From NCBI RefSeq assembly GCF_017948265.1, contig NZ_CP072852.1:1488001-1552000 (forward strand): a stretch of DNA of 64,000 nt, given 5' to 3'. The notes under the pieces are model-generated. The model did no database searches and was not told where the DNA came from. It saw only the letters and a program-made list of their open reading frames with translations. Position 1 is the first letter of the stretch. Each line of letters begins with the position of its first letter. The DNA is from Rhodoferax sp. PAMC 29310. Lineage in GTDB: Bacteria; Pseudomonadota; Gammaproteobacteria; Burkholderiales; Burkholderiaceae_C. The position numbers and the translations under genes were made by a program. Positions 8,099-16,222 of this stretch are shown here, piece by piece.

Positions 8099-8464
8099 TC
8101 AGCCGGTCAAGCTTTGTCCAATTGGTATCACGCGGGTGTAGAGCATGGAGGTTGCATCGGGGCTGGATGGCCGCAGCAGGCCAACCCCATCCTGGCAAAA
8201 TTCAACTGCCAGCTGCGCAGCAAGACGAATGACTTTCTCTGGTTCCGACGTGGCTATCTGGAACACCAGGCTGTCCTCCCGCTGGCCCCGAAAATAACCC
8301 TCTGCTCTGCTGACAGTGAAGGAAGCAAAAACCGCCGCGCATAGCATCACTGCACGCTGACGATACTCGTCGGAAATCTGACCCGACGCGGGCGATCCCA
8401 AAATGATGCTGTACATGGGGCCGACGTCCTCGACCCTATATGGCGGTGTCGCTGGCAGACTCAT
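8099..8464 (-). CDS. Hypothetical island protein, 121 aa
   Basis: Not recognised. The composition is protein-like: MYSIILGSPASGQISDEYRQ, then FTVSRAEGYFRGQREDSLVF, then EKVIRLAAQLAVEFCQDGVG, suggesting an alpha/beta fold of small ferredoxin-like type (inference). A ribosome binding site AAAGGGG lies about 9 bases before the ATG. It is the last of four same-strand genes, 64 bases after the PcfJ-like gene, and faces the relaxase operon tail to tail. Confidence 0.65.
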   Translation of the reverse strand: MSLPATPPYRVEDVGPMYSIILGSPASGQISDEYRQRAVMLCAAVFASFTVSRAEGYFRGQREDSLVFQIATSEPEKVIRLAAQLAVEFCQDGVGLLRPSSPDATSMLYTRVIPIGQSLTG

Positions 8465-8528
8465 TGGGTGGCACCCCTTTCGCTGCCAACGCGGTCACCA
8501 CGGACAGAGGACGGTGCTGTGTTGGGCG

Positions 8529-9587
8529 TCATGGCTGCACCTGTTGATGACTCTGCCTATTCCCGATCAACATGCCCGCCGGCGTCACTCCCGTCGGACG
8601 GGGCAGCCCGGGATGGCTGGCCCCGACCACCCGCGCAGCCTCGGGTGCCCTCGCTGGCCGCTGCGACAGCACGTTGTAATGCCAACCGAAGTCGATCAGC
8701 GTCTTGACCAGGCCTTCGCAAGGCAGTCGGTTATGCGACAGGCGGCAGTCCTGCAGGCGCCAACGCCCGTATAACCGGTCCGGCCCTCGCATGCCTTCAT
8801 CCGGTAGATCACGAACCAACTCCAGCGTGGCGTAGCGCCGGCCGTTCTTCCTGACGGAAAAGAACCGGCTGGGTTGACTGGCCTTTTTGCAGTCATAGCG
8901 AAGCTTGTACAGGCAACTCGACATGGCCTCCCCCTCATTCCACAAGGCGACCTCATTGACCAGGGGCGTGATGTCGTAGCCGCGCCATGGCATGGACCCA
9001 CAGGCAAAGTGCCAGTCGCTTGGTCGGCTCGACAATTGCTCCGCCCTGGCGCGGCTGACCTCAAGCTGCTGGCGTTGGTGCCAGGCATTGGCGCGGCGCA
9101 GCACCGCAGACCAGGTCATACGCAACGAGACGGCGCCGCCGTCGGATTGAAGCCATTCATCGATGCGCTGAAGCTCCCCTTGAGAGGCAGCACCGTGGCG
9201 ACTGGCCAGACGAAGCAGGCTCATGTCTTCCTCGCTGTCGGGAACACGGGGCATGCGATCAAAAAAATAGTAGCTCGCCTGGATGAAGTAGGCGAGGAGT
9301 TCGGGGCTGGGCGCGACCTGAAAGCCGTGGTCGACCAGGGTCTGGGTATAGTGAATCAGGCTGTCATAGCGCAAGTTCCGATTGCGCAGAATGGGGATGA
9401 AGCTGCTGCGCTCGCTGCGACACAGCAGGCGCCAGGCAGCCGCTGAGAAACAGCTCTTGATGGCGTCGGCATTGGGCAGGCTGATATCAGGCCTGAGATG
9501 AACATGGCGCGCGTAGCGGCTTAGCCAGCGCAGGTCTTTACTCGCGGCTGGGGCTGACGTACCGCTGACTTGGGTGCTACGGGTCAT
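8529..9587 (-). CDS. PcfJ-like protein
   Basis: 352 residues. PcfJ-family proteins are found on conjugative elements and phages; their biochemical role is not established. The family core is visible around residues 225-300: MSSCLYKLRYDCKKASQPSR, FFSVRKNGRRYATLELV and YGRWRLQDCRLSHNRLP, matching the usual pattern of a Cys-containing motif, an F-S-V-R strand and A-T-L-E-L, then N-x-x-P. The N-terminal 200 residues are helical. The ATG overlaps the stop of the upstream gene (ATGA at 9584-9587). The C-terminal 45 residues look disordered. Confidence 0.75.
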   Translation of the reverse strand: MTRSTQVSGTSAPAASKDLRWLSRYARHVHLRPDISLPNADAIKSCFSAAAWRLLCRSERSSFIPILRNRNLRYDSLIHYTQTLVDHGFQVAPSPELLAYFIQASYYFFDRMPRVPDSEEDMSLLRLASRHGAASQGELQRIDEWLQSDGGAVSLRMTWSAVLRRANAWHQRQQLEVSRARAEQLSSRPSDWHFACGSMPWRGYDITPLVNEVALWNEGEAMSSCLYKLRYDCKKASQPSRFFSVRKNGRRYATLELVRDLPDEGMRGPDRLYGRWRLQDCRLSHNRLPCEGLVKTLIDFGWHYNVLSQRPARAPEAARVVGASHPGLPRPTGVTPAGMLIGNRQSHQQVQP

Positions 9588-10306
9588 GATGCACCACCTT
9601 GACGGCTGGCATCAGGATTCAGAAGTTGAACGTCAGGTGCGTCTTCACCCTCTGCACGGAACCTGAAATCGAGTCCGAGTTCTTGCGCCTTCAGGTTCGC
9701 CTGCGCAATATCATCCCTGAGCTCGGCTGCGTAGTAGCTGCTGCCGGGATGCTCACCTTCAACGATGACGACGCCCAGCGCCTTGAGAATGTTGCCGTCG
9801 AGATTGGAGAACATCCCCAGGGCGGCGCTCTGTCCACTCCAGCAGTCATCGAACCAATCGGACTCACCCCAGTCGATGTCTTCGTCGAGCCAGTCCTGGA
9901 TGTGCTCCTTGAAGCTGGCCAGGCCAGGGTCACCTTCGTGCTCGACCCAATCGCACCAGCCAGTGTCGGGGTCGTGACGCAGCGCGGCGGCCAAAAAAAC
10001 CAGGCGCCGCCGTTTGATCAGGCCGAGCGCGCAGTCATCATCATCTAGCTCAGCTTCAATGTCTTCCAAATGGCTTGCAGCCAGCCCAGAGAAATAACAC
10101 GCAAGTGGACTGCAGCCCTCTACCTGGGAGATTAGGTCTTCCGTGGAATGGATGGCGCGCGGTGAAATCGACTCGAATACGTCAGCGCGCGTCTTGGGTT
10201 CGGTCACCCCGGGGTAGGTGATGGTGCCGTACTCTGCGACCTCGTAGAAGGTCAAGGCTGCAGGTGCAGGAGTCAAGCTGGATGATGAGCGCCGTGATGA
10301 TTTCAT
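9584..10306 (-). CDS. Hypothetical acidic protein, 240 aa, coupled to PcfJ-like gene
   Basis: Not recognised. A very acidic protein: stretches such as EDIEAELDDDD and WLDEDIDWGESDWFDD, with a Ser-rich basic N-terminus (MKSSRRSSSS). The C-terminal half (SAALGMFSNLDGNILKALGV, EGEHPGSSYYAAELRDDIAQ) looks folded. Strong acidity is a feature of DNA-mimic antirestriction proteins, but the ArdA motif is not seen, so this is only a possibility. Overlaps its neighbours by 4 bases on both sides (10303-10306 and 9584-9587). Confidence 0.7.
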   Translation of the reverse strand: MKSSRRSSSSLTPAPAALTFYEVAEYGTITYPGVTEPKTRADVFESISPRAIHSTEDLISQVEGCSPLACYFSGLAASHLEDIEAELDDDDCALGLIKRRRLVFLAAALRHDPDTGWCDWVEHEGDPGLASFKEHIQDWLDEDIDWGESDWFDDCWSGQSAALGMFSNLDGNILKALGVVIVEGEHPGSSYYAAELRDDIAQANLKAQELGLDFRFRAEGEDAPDVQLLNPDASRQGGAS

Positions 10307-10455
10307 GTCGCAGCCCTCGCCTGGGGACTTGGCTGGGTACAGCGCAGAAATGGCTGATTAAGAAGATAGCGCTCGGAGGTCAATAGGAACCGCTGAACAA
10401 GGTTGGGCTGGTGGGCCCGGGGAGTCACGACCGAGGTCGTCTTGAATGCAGCCAT
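10303..10455 (-). CDS. Small hypothetical protein, 50 aa, first gene of the PcfJ-like operon
   Basis: Starts at the ATG at 10455 (MAAFKTTSVVTPRAHQPN), which has a good ribosome binding site (CCAGGAG, 7 bases away); a longer frame from 10503 lacks one. The product is small, basic and without known motif (LVQRFLLTSERYLLNQPF). Its stop overlaps the start of the 240-aa gene (ATGA), which supports that it is translated. Confidence 0.6.
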   Translation of the reverse strand: MAAFKTTSVVTPRAHQPNLVQRFLLTSERYLLNQPFLRCTQPSPQARAAT

Positions 10456-11190
10456 GTGGCGCTCCTGGTTTAGCCGCATTCGACGAGATGTCTGGGGCGG
10501 CAATCAGTCAAAGCCCCCAAGCTGTTGACCCCGAAAGGTCGGCCGGCCAGGCCAAAGTTCACATTCGGAGTTGGTCAATGAGCCAAAAAAAACCCACTAA
10601 CAGTGAGCTGCCGGCTTGGTTGCTCCCGAAGGAGCCGCATGTGCACTTGCAACCACCTTGCCCCGGAAGGCAGGTTGGTGTGGGCTTACGCCCAACTCTT
10701 AATGTTGCGTTGATTATGCAGCTCAATCGGTTGGCGGGTCAACCTTATGAAGGTTCGGTTTATTTATGATCGGTTTTCCGCAGCCATAGTCAGTTCCCGA
10801 CCCATTGGAGTCTTTCGCCTTGAGTCCGCAGAGTTCCGCTTACCCTCCGACTGCGGAGATGGAAGCCCATGCTCAACGGTCTGCGCCTTGCCGAGCATTT
10901 TCGAACGCCCATCTCTGTACTCGGAAGCCTTTGGCCGACAGCGCCGAGGCGGCGTCCATTCCTCGGGTGACCGGTAGCTTCATCTGCAAACGGCCAGCTG
11001 GACAAGATTCGAAATTCCCTTCGAATCCAAGGGTGCCGGGATACTCGAAGTCCTGCTCCAACTCTTACCTAACGACGGCGAGTACCATCGTGTGGCATGA
11101 CAGTGACGAGTTCCCGTGGCACGGTACTGATGGCGGCCTTAAAGTCGATCAGGCGTACAACGAGCAATTCATGGTGCCCGACCTTGGCTG
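10456..11190. other. 735-bp region without a supported gene; several short hairpins
   Basis: Open frames here are short, overlap on all frames and have no good starts. Short inverted repeats cluster at 10655-10755: TGGGC-TTAC-GCCCA (10681-10694), GGTTG-GCGGGT-CAACC-like (10729-10744) and AACCTT-ATG-AAGGTT (10741-10755). An integron attC was considered and not supported. Promoters of the leftward PcfJ-like operon should lie near its left edge. Confidence 0.4.
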
Positions 11191-11215
11191 ACCTAAGGGC
11201 GCACGCCGTCGGTTT

Positions 11216-13459
11216 CTATCTGCCTACAACTTTCTGTTGGGCTCGTATCGCCTGATACGTCTCCTTTAGCAGGTCCGAATGTCGCTCCGCATACCCATTG
11301 CAGATGTTCTCTGCCTCTTCCACGTGACCTGTCGCAGCAAGTCCCGCTACACAGCGTATCGCGTCTTCGCGCCGATAGTCGGGCAAGAATCCTGTAAGTG
11401 CAGCCTGAAAGACCCGCGCCACCTCCTTCGGATATTGGCCCACGAGTCGGGCCATCTCCTGCAAGAGGATATACCCCTGATGGTTGCGTTGGGCATGCGG
11501 GGCCGCCGCTGCCCACACCTCGACATGCTGGGAGTCCAAGTCTTTGATGAAGACCGCTAGCAGGCTTAGGGACGACTGGAGCTCCGGGGATTCTTTGCCA
11601 TCCAAGCGGATGCGCTCTTCAACCCGACGCCAAAACTCTAGAACCTTAGGACCGTGAGTGTTGGCGTCTTCCTCTCCCCTCGGTCTCAGCGTCCAGAAGA
11701 ACCAACTGAGATGCGGCAGTGCGGTTTGGTCGAGAGACTCGACGAGTGAGCACAGCAGGCCACCATTCTCAAACGTCTCCAGCCCTTTCAGGTATGCAAG
11801 TCCGACAATCTCGACAGCTCGTTTCGAGACTTGCCCCGGGAGTCCAGCAGAAACAATCATCTTCTTGAGATGGCCGGAAGCCATCAAGCGTTGATATAGC
11901 CAGTCATGCAGGTAAGACTGATACGAGAACCCTTGTACAGCGCAGCGCCACGAGGACTCACTGGAAACCGAGAAGATTCTGTCAATATTGGCTTCAGTCC
12001 ACGCGGCGTTCAAGTAGTGGAAGTTGACGCAATACATCCCTGCCAGGGCGGCGAAGTCTGGATTGTCTCCAGAGGCACTACCAGCGAGCTCGGCCTCCAA
12101 CACGGTGACCACGCGAGCCCAGCTCTCATCCTTTGATTCGTGGTTGACCTCCTGCCTGCGCATTGCCAGCGCCACATGGATAAAGGCTTCAAGTGCGCGC
12201 CCTCTCGAGGAATTGATTGCGTGCGACACAGCATCATTCACTTCAACTCGCCGCTGAGACGGCAATGTGGCGAGCAACTGGATCAATACCTCAAGACATC
12301 TTCGGAAAAGTGCAATCGGCATGAGGCGCTCGCGGTTCGCCCCAGACTTGAGCAAGTCAGCGATGTCGCTGACAACCCAGCGTGCGGATGGCTCCCATCC
12401 CTCCGTCGGCTCCTTTATTAGTTCATCAGCGAACACGGGATTTCCAACGATTGACTCTATAAGCCCAACCGTCTTCTCCCATGCAATGTCGCGTTTGTCA
12501 TCAGCCCAGCGCTCTTTCAACCCCCTCAGCAACCCATGCTGGTAGGCAGGCAATTGGTCCACGAACAGCTGGAGGTGCACACTGAAGCCGTCTTCGCTCG
12601 CGCGTACCGCTGCAGAGATGGTGGCGGCAAACCCGAGATATGTTGGTCCATCCCAGGTTCGCGACTCGGGTTTGAAGCTCTTGAGTAGCCCTTCCAATTC
12701 TTCATTGGATGCTGCGACCAAAGTCTCCGCTGTGGTTGGACTCCGTTCACCAACCCAGCCCCCGGTCGAATACGAATGGAAGTCTGGGTGCTCTCTTACG
12801 GGGCCCCAGCGCTGAACGAGCACCTCATATCGAGCGTCCAAGGCTGCGTCACCAAGTCCAACGGCGGGGTGCAGCAGGTCGCGCTGATGCTCTTGGACCC
12901 AATCCTCGCGGTCTTCCTCGTGTTCTCGCGTCAACTTGGCCTGGTCGACCATCTCCAAGAATTTTTGCCTTTCGAAAAGAGAGAATCTGCTGAAGGCCCT
13001 CTTGATGAGCCAAAAGACTTCATGCCAATAGTTGACTTCGACAAACCATTCTGGACGCACGTACTTCCAGAAGGCCTGTCCTACGCTTCCGTAGTTTTCA
13101 GCGCAGACATAGATGCCAATGCGAACCAGCACAGGCACCTTCGAATCAAGCAGTGCTTCAACACAAGCGACCGCGTCCTCCGAGGTTTTCTCCGTCGCTC
13201 CCAACGCGGCATCTCGTACCGCATCGACCAACACAGACCGGTGGCTTTGCTCATGACTATCCTGCTCATGGTCCTCTATCGCAGACCTCCAGATGTAGGA
13301 ATAGCCGTCCTCCTTGGCGGCCCCAATTGCTTCCATAAGCCGAGATGAGAGCATCGAGACAGCTGCCCTGCCGCGACGCTCACCGAGCTTTCTTGCCGTA
13401 GCCCTAAGTGCGGCGGCCAAGTGGTACGGTCCGACAACGCCCTGTCGATCGGCGCTCAT
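11216..13459 (-). CDS. Large alpha-helical repeat protein coupled to SIR2 protein (putative defence partner)
   Basis: 747 residues, no membrane segments and no enzymatic motif visible; almost entirely amphipathic helices, as in HEAT/TPR-like scaffolds. It begins MSADRQGVVGPYHLAAALRA and ends with helices such as RREDAIRCVAGLAATGHVEE. The start overlaps the SIR2 stop by four bases (ATGA, 13456-13459). Together the two proteins total 1250 residues, the size of single-chain defence sirtuins (Dsr type, SIR2 plus a long helical C-terminal region), so this may be the sensor half carried as a separate gene (inference). The C-terminal 180 residues may correspond to the uncharacterised DUF4020 domain; I could not verify this. 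Confidence 0.75.
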   Translation of the reverse strand: MSADRQGVVGPYHLAAALRATARKLGERRGRAAVSMLSSRLMEAIGAAKEDGYSYIWRSAIEDHEQDSHEQSHRSVLVDAVRDAALGATEKTSEDAVACVEALLDSKVPVLVRIGIYVCAENYGSVGQAFWKYVRPEWFVEVNYWHEVFWLIKRAFSRFSLFERQKFLEMVDQAKLTREHEEDREDWVQEHQRDLLHPAVGLGDAALDARYEVLVQRWGPVREHPDFHSYSTGGWVGERSPTTAETLVAASNEELEGLLKSFKPESRTWDGPTYLGFAATISAAVRASEDGFSVHLQLFVDQLPAYQHGLLRGLKERWADDKRDIAWEKTVGLIESIVGNPVFADELIKEPTEGWEPSARWVVSDIADLLKSGANRERLMPIALFRRCLEVLIQLLATLPSQRRVEVNDAVSHAINSSRGRALEAFIHVALAMRRQEVNHESKDESWARVVTVLEAELAGSASGDNPDFAALAGMYCVNFHYLNAAWTEANIDRIFSVSSESSWRCAVQGFSYQSYLHDWLYQRLMASGHLKKMIVSAGLPGQVSKRAVEIVGLAYLKGLETFENGGLLCSLVESLDQTALPHLSWFFWTLRPRGEEDANTHGPKVLEFWRRVEERIRLDGKESPELQSSLSLLAVFIKDLDSQHVEVWAAAAPHAQRNHQGYILLQEMARLVGQYPKEVARVFQAALTGFLPDYRREDAIRCVAGLAATGHVEEAENICNGYAERHSDLLKETYQAIRAQQKVVGR

Positions 13460-14967
13460 GTATTTGTCTCCATCGGCTTAGGCATTGTCAACAAGGCGAC
13501 GAGCGCTTCGGCCATCTTTCCATGTTCAGGCTCTGAACTTTCCAAAAGGCGGGGAAGCAATTTTTCACTCAGCTCATTCGCCACCATGTCTGCGTCAAAC
13601 CTACTTGTAAGCCAAGTCTTCACCATTTGAATGTCCGCTTCCGTGATTACGGGGAGCGGCAGTTGCGACATGATGGTCGCTAGCGACCACAAGGTCCGCC
13701 AGTTGTCCAGCCTTCGCTGGCTCGCGTCCTGGGTCACCGCTCGAACAATCTCAATAATCTTTGCAGCCTGTGATTTATCAGCCGGGGCAGCAATGTGCTC
13801 AAGGTACCGAAGTGCCGGCCATCCTTCTGCCTGGAACATCTGACCCTTCCCGGTGGCAATGACCTTCACCTCTGGGCTATGTTTCGCGTCGAAGTAGCCT
13901 TCTGCCAACAGGTCTTCAAACCAGCTGATCTCCTTCAACGAGTTTACGAAGTAGGCTGCAAGTTCGGGCCGATCTCTTGCCAATCGGAGTGCTGATTCCT
14001 TGGATGGCGAGTCAGCAGCTGCAACATACCTGTCGATACTCAACTCAAGGTCCAGTCGCGTTGGGTCACGTACGTCAAGCTCAGGCTCCCACGACTTGAA
14101 GACTTCCAGCAGCTCTGCATGCCCCTTTTTGTCGATGCAATAAGGCAGCACCTGAACCCCGCACTGGTCTTTGTAGAAGCGCTCGATGAAACCAGTCTGT
14201 ACATGCTCGGTGGAGCGGCACGGATACAGGAGATAGTGCCGAGGCTCGACCACCTTGCTCTTCAACGACTCGTTTGAGCGAACGACATAGTCAAGAACTT
14301 CAAGCTCGGCCAAGCCGTATCCGACAAACAGAACTGTGTAGTTTTTAAACATCTCGGCGAGGAATGCGCGAACCCGTTCGTCAGCGTAATGCTCAATGTA
14401 GTCCTTCAGCGAGACGACCATAGAGCTTGGGTCCAGGTAGCTACCGTGGAGATGAATTGCTGAGCCTCGCTCTGAAAGCAGGCTAGGGGTTAGCTGTTCT
14501 CTACGATAGTATTTAGGGCGCCCTACGGACGGACTAGAGACGGTCGACTCTGTGCCGATGGGGGGCTCTGCGGAGAGCTCTGGGAGACCACCTTCGTCAA
14601 GCCATCGGTCATAGTTTGTCGTCACAAACACGGGGCGGAGCCTCGTGAGCACTCGGTACAGTTCTGCCCCATAGTCGCTCGGGTGCCCTGGATGCAATAT
14701 GCCGTCGAAGTCAATCGGCACCGCAGACTCTTCTGCCATGGCTCTGGCGATAGACAGAGTCCGTCGTGGGTCTCCGAGCCCCTTCAGCTGTTCCGCTTCG
14801 AGGAAGCTCAACTTGTTGGCTCGCTCCAATGCTGCAACGACATGATCTGCAAAACCACGCCAGTCTGGACTGCCGCATAGCATCGAAGCCCCGGCTCCGA
14901 CGAAAACAACAAGTCCACCATGCTTTGCCGCGTCCTTAAGGACTTGGTCAGGTACAGGCCTCTTCAT
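13456..14967 (-). CDS. SIR2-family NADase-like protein with C-terminal helical region (candidate anti-phage effector)
   Basis: 503 residues. The SIR2 fold spans about residues 1-290: the NAD-binding loop FVGAGAS (23-28), TTNYD (116-120), the catalytic-type histidine in IHLHGS (His174) and LFVGYGLAELEVLDY (214-227). This is the SIR2_2 branch used in bacterial defence, where the enzyme hydrolyses NAD+ when phage is sensed, rather than the deacetylase branch: no zinc-binding Cys pairs are present. Residues 300-503 are helical. Overlaps the upstream RHH gene and the downstream 747-aa gene by four bases each, so all three should be made together. Confidence 0.85.
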   Translation of the reverse strand: MKRPVPDQVLKDAAKHGGLVVFVGAGASMLCGSPDWRGFADHVVAALERANKLSFLEAEQLKGLGDPRRTLSIARAMAEESAVPIDFDGILHPGHPSDYGAELYRVLTRLRPVFVTTNYDRWLDEGGLPELSAEPPIGTESTVSSPSVGRPKYYRREQLTPSLLSERGSAIHLHGSYLDPSSMVVSLKDYIEHYADERVRAFLAEMFKNYTVLFVGYGLAELEVLDYVVRSNESLKSKVVEPRHYLLYPCRSTEHVQTGFIERFYKDQCGVQVLPYCIDKKGHAELLEVFKSWEPELDVRDPTRLDLELSIDRYVAAADSPSKESALRLARDRPELAAYFVNSLKEISWFEDLLAEGYFDAKHSPEVKVIATGKGQMFQAEGWPALRYLEHIAAPADKSQAAKIIEIVRAVTQDASQRRLDNWRTLWSLATIMSQLPLPVITEADIQMVKTWLTSRFDADMVANELSEKLLPRLLESSEPEHGKMAEALVALLTMPKPMETNT

Positions 14968-15329
14968 GATGTTGTGCTCGGTCGTAAGATGCCTGCTGCG
15001 GTCAATAGGATGATCTGGTGGTCCTGATTCATTCTGTTGTCGAGCCTGGTTTTTTGTTCATCGACGCAGACCCCTGTCCATACAAGGCTAGTTCGTCGCC
15101 CTCTTTGACCTGCCTGGTTTGCTGACTGGGGCCGGTGCCGCCTGGATTCGTGCATCTTGGAGTAGTCGAGCACTCTTCCCTCAATCCTAGTTGCCAGACT
15201 ACGGCGTTCCACTTCGGCCGCTGCAGCCAAGGCGATCTTCACCCTCGGAGGAGCGCGAACGCTGACAACTTCGGTCTTGGTAATTGGCACGGGTGCTCCT
15301 GTGTGAGAAACGCTGGCATTTTGCAACAT
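14964..15329 (-). CDS. Ribbon-helix-helix-like small protein heading the SIR2 operon
   Basis: 121 residues. Residues 18-58 (TKTEVVSVRAPPRVKIALAA then AAEVERRSLATRIEGRVLDY) fit an Arc/CopG-type ribbon-helix-helix: a beta strand with alternating residues followed by two helices with the ERRSLA turn. Such proteins bind operators as dimers, so this may autoregulate the operon. The rest of the chain (62-121) is basic and low in structure and could be a run-on. The stop overlaps the SIR2 ATG (ATGA, 14964-14967). Start choice is uncertain. Confidence 0.6.
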   Translation of the reverse strand: MLQNASVSHTGAPVPITKTEVVSVRAPPRVKIALAAAAEVERRSLATRIEGRVLDYSKMHESRRHRPQSANQAGQRGRRTSLVWTGVCVDEQKTRLDNRMNQDHQIILLTAAGILRPSTTS

Positions 15330-15749
15330 TGTCTGTCAGGCCGTAGTCGCAAAAGAAGGGGCTTGGTCGCCCCCCACAAAAGGAAGGCTTTTCACGCCAT
15401 GTGCTGGTACGTTGGACACAATGACCGCTTAACGCAAAGATCACCAGTCGGGGGCCACTGTCGACCGTCGCAAATCAGCCTGAGCTGCCATTCAATTGCT
15501 AGGAACCATCGGCTGTTCCTGGCCGACATAAGGTCCCCCCTGATTTTGGGTGACTGCCCGTTTACGCTGCATTGCAGGTATACGTTTTTTTCCATTCCTG
15601 TCGTTCAATTTTGAAAGTCAGCAAGGAGAAGAGTTGACTGGCTCTTCCAGACACATAGCTGCCGGTCACGTGGGAATTTCGCAAGTCAAGTGCGCAGCGG
15701 GAGCAGTCGCCCGCGAAAACCCGTTTCCAGGGAAGTAGGCTGTCGCCCG
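15330..15749. other. No supported gene between RHH gene and transposase remnant
   Basis: Frames here are short and lack starts with ribosome binding sites. The stretch probably includes the leftward promoter of the RHH-SIR2 operon close to 15330-15400 and degraded insertion-sequence DNA beyond. Confidence 0.35.
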
Positions 15750-16165
15750 TCACCCTATCGAGCACACAGCCGTGGAGATGCACGTGTTCGTACAGGCTGG
15801 AGCCGAACCGGTGAATGAAGGCCGCGGCGCCGATGTGCTGGGCAACCTTGTCCTCATTGGCCGCCCCGGGGGTGTGGGTCTGGAGAGTTTGTGCAATCAC
15901 CTGCAGGAAGATGCGCAGCATCATCTTGAGAGTCGTGCTATCGCGCTGCATGAAGTAGCGTAGTCGCTTTGGGACGGAGAACACCCACTGGCGCACGGAC
16001 AGGTGGGGAAACACGTGATCCGTCAGGCGGGCCGCAGTCTGGACCATGCGTCGGGTGTTGCACGAGGGGTAGACTCCACGGCCGTTGCACAAATAGGCAA
16101 CGAAGTTGCGAGTCCGCAGTCATCACAGCGGGCGCGGGCAAAGACATCGATGTGATCCAGAATTG
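15750..16165 (-). pseudogene. IS91-family (Y2) transposase remnant, N-terminal/middle part, frameshifted
   Basis: The zinc-finger segment HIDVFARARCDDCG is in one frame (from about 16154), and the continuation CNGRGVYPSCNTRRMVQTAA, LSVRQWVFSVPKRLRYFMQR and FIHRFGSSLYEHVHLHGCV is in another frame starting at 16092. These are characteristic of IS91-like rolling-circle transposases. Similarity stops after HGCVLDRV; the catalytic tyrosines and the C-terminal half are missing. Dead copy. Confidence 0.8.
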
Positions 16166-16222
16166 ATCTGGCGGACACTGACATGCTCATCCTTAATACG
16201 CAATATTTTGGAGGTTTGACCG

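Noticed and set aside
10681..10760. Integron attC site
   Set aside because: A GCCCAAC core-like word is present, but no matching GTTRRRY at suitable distance and no integron integrase.
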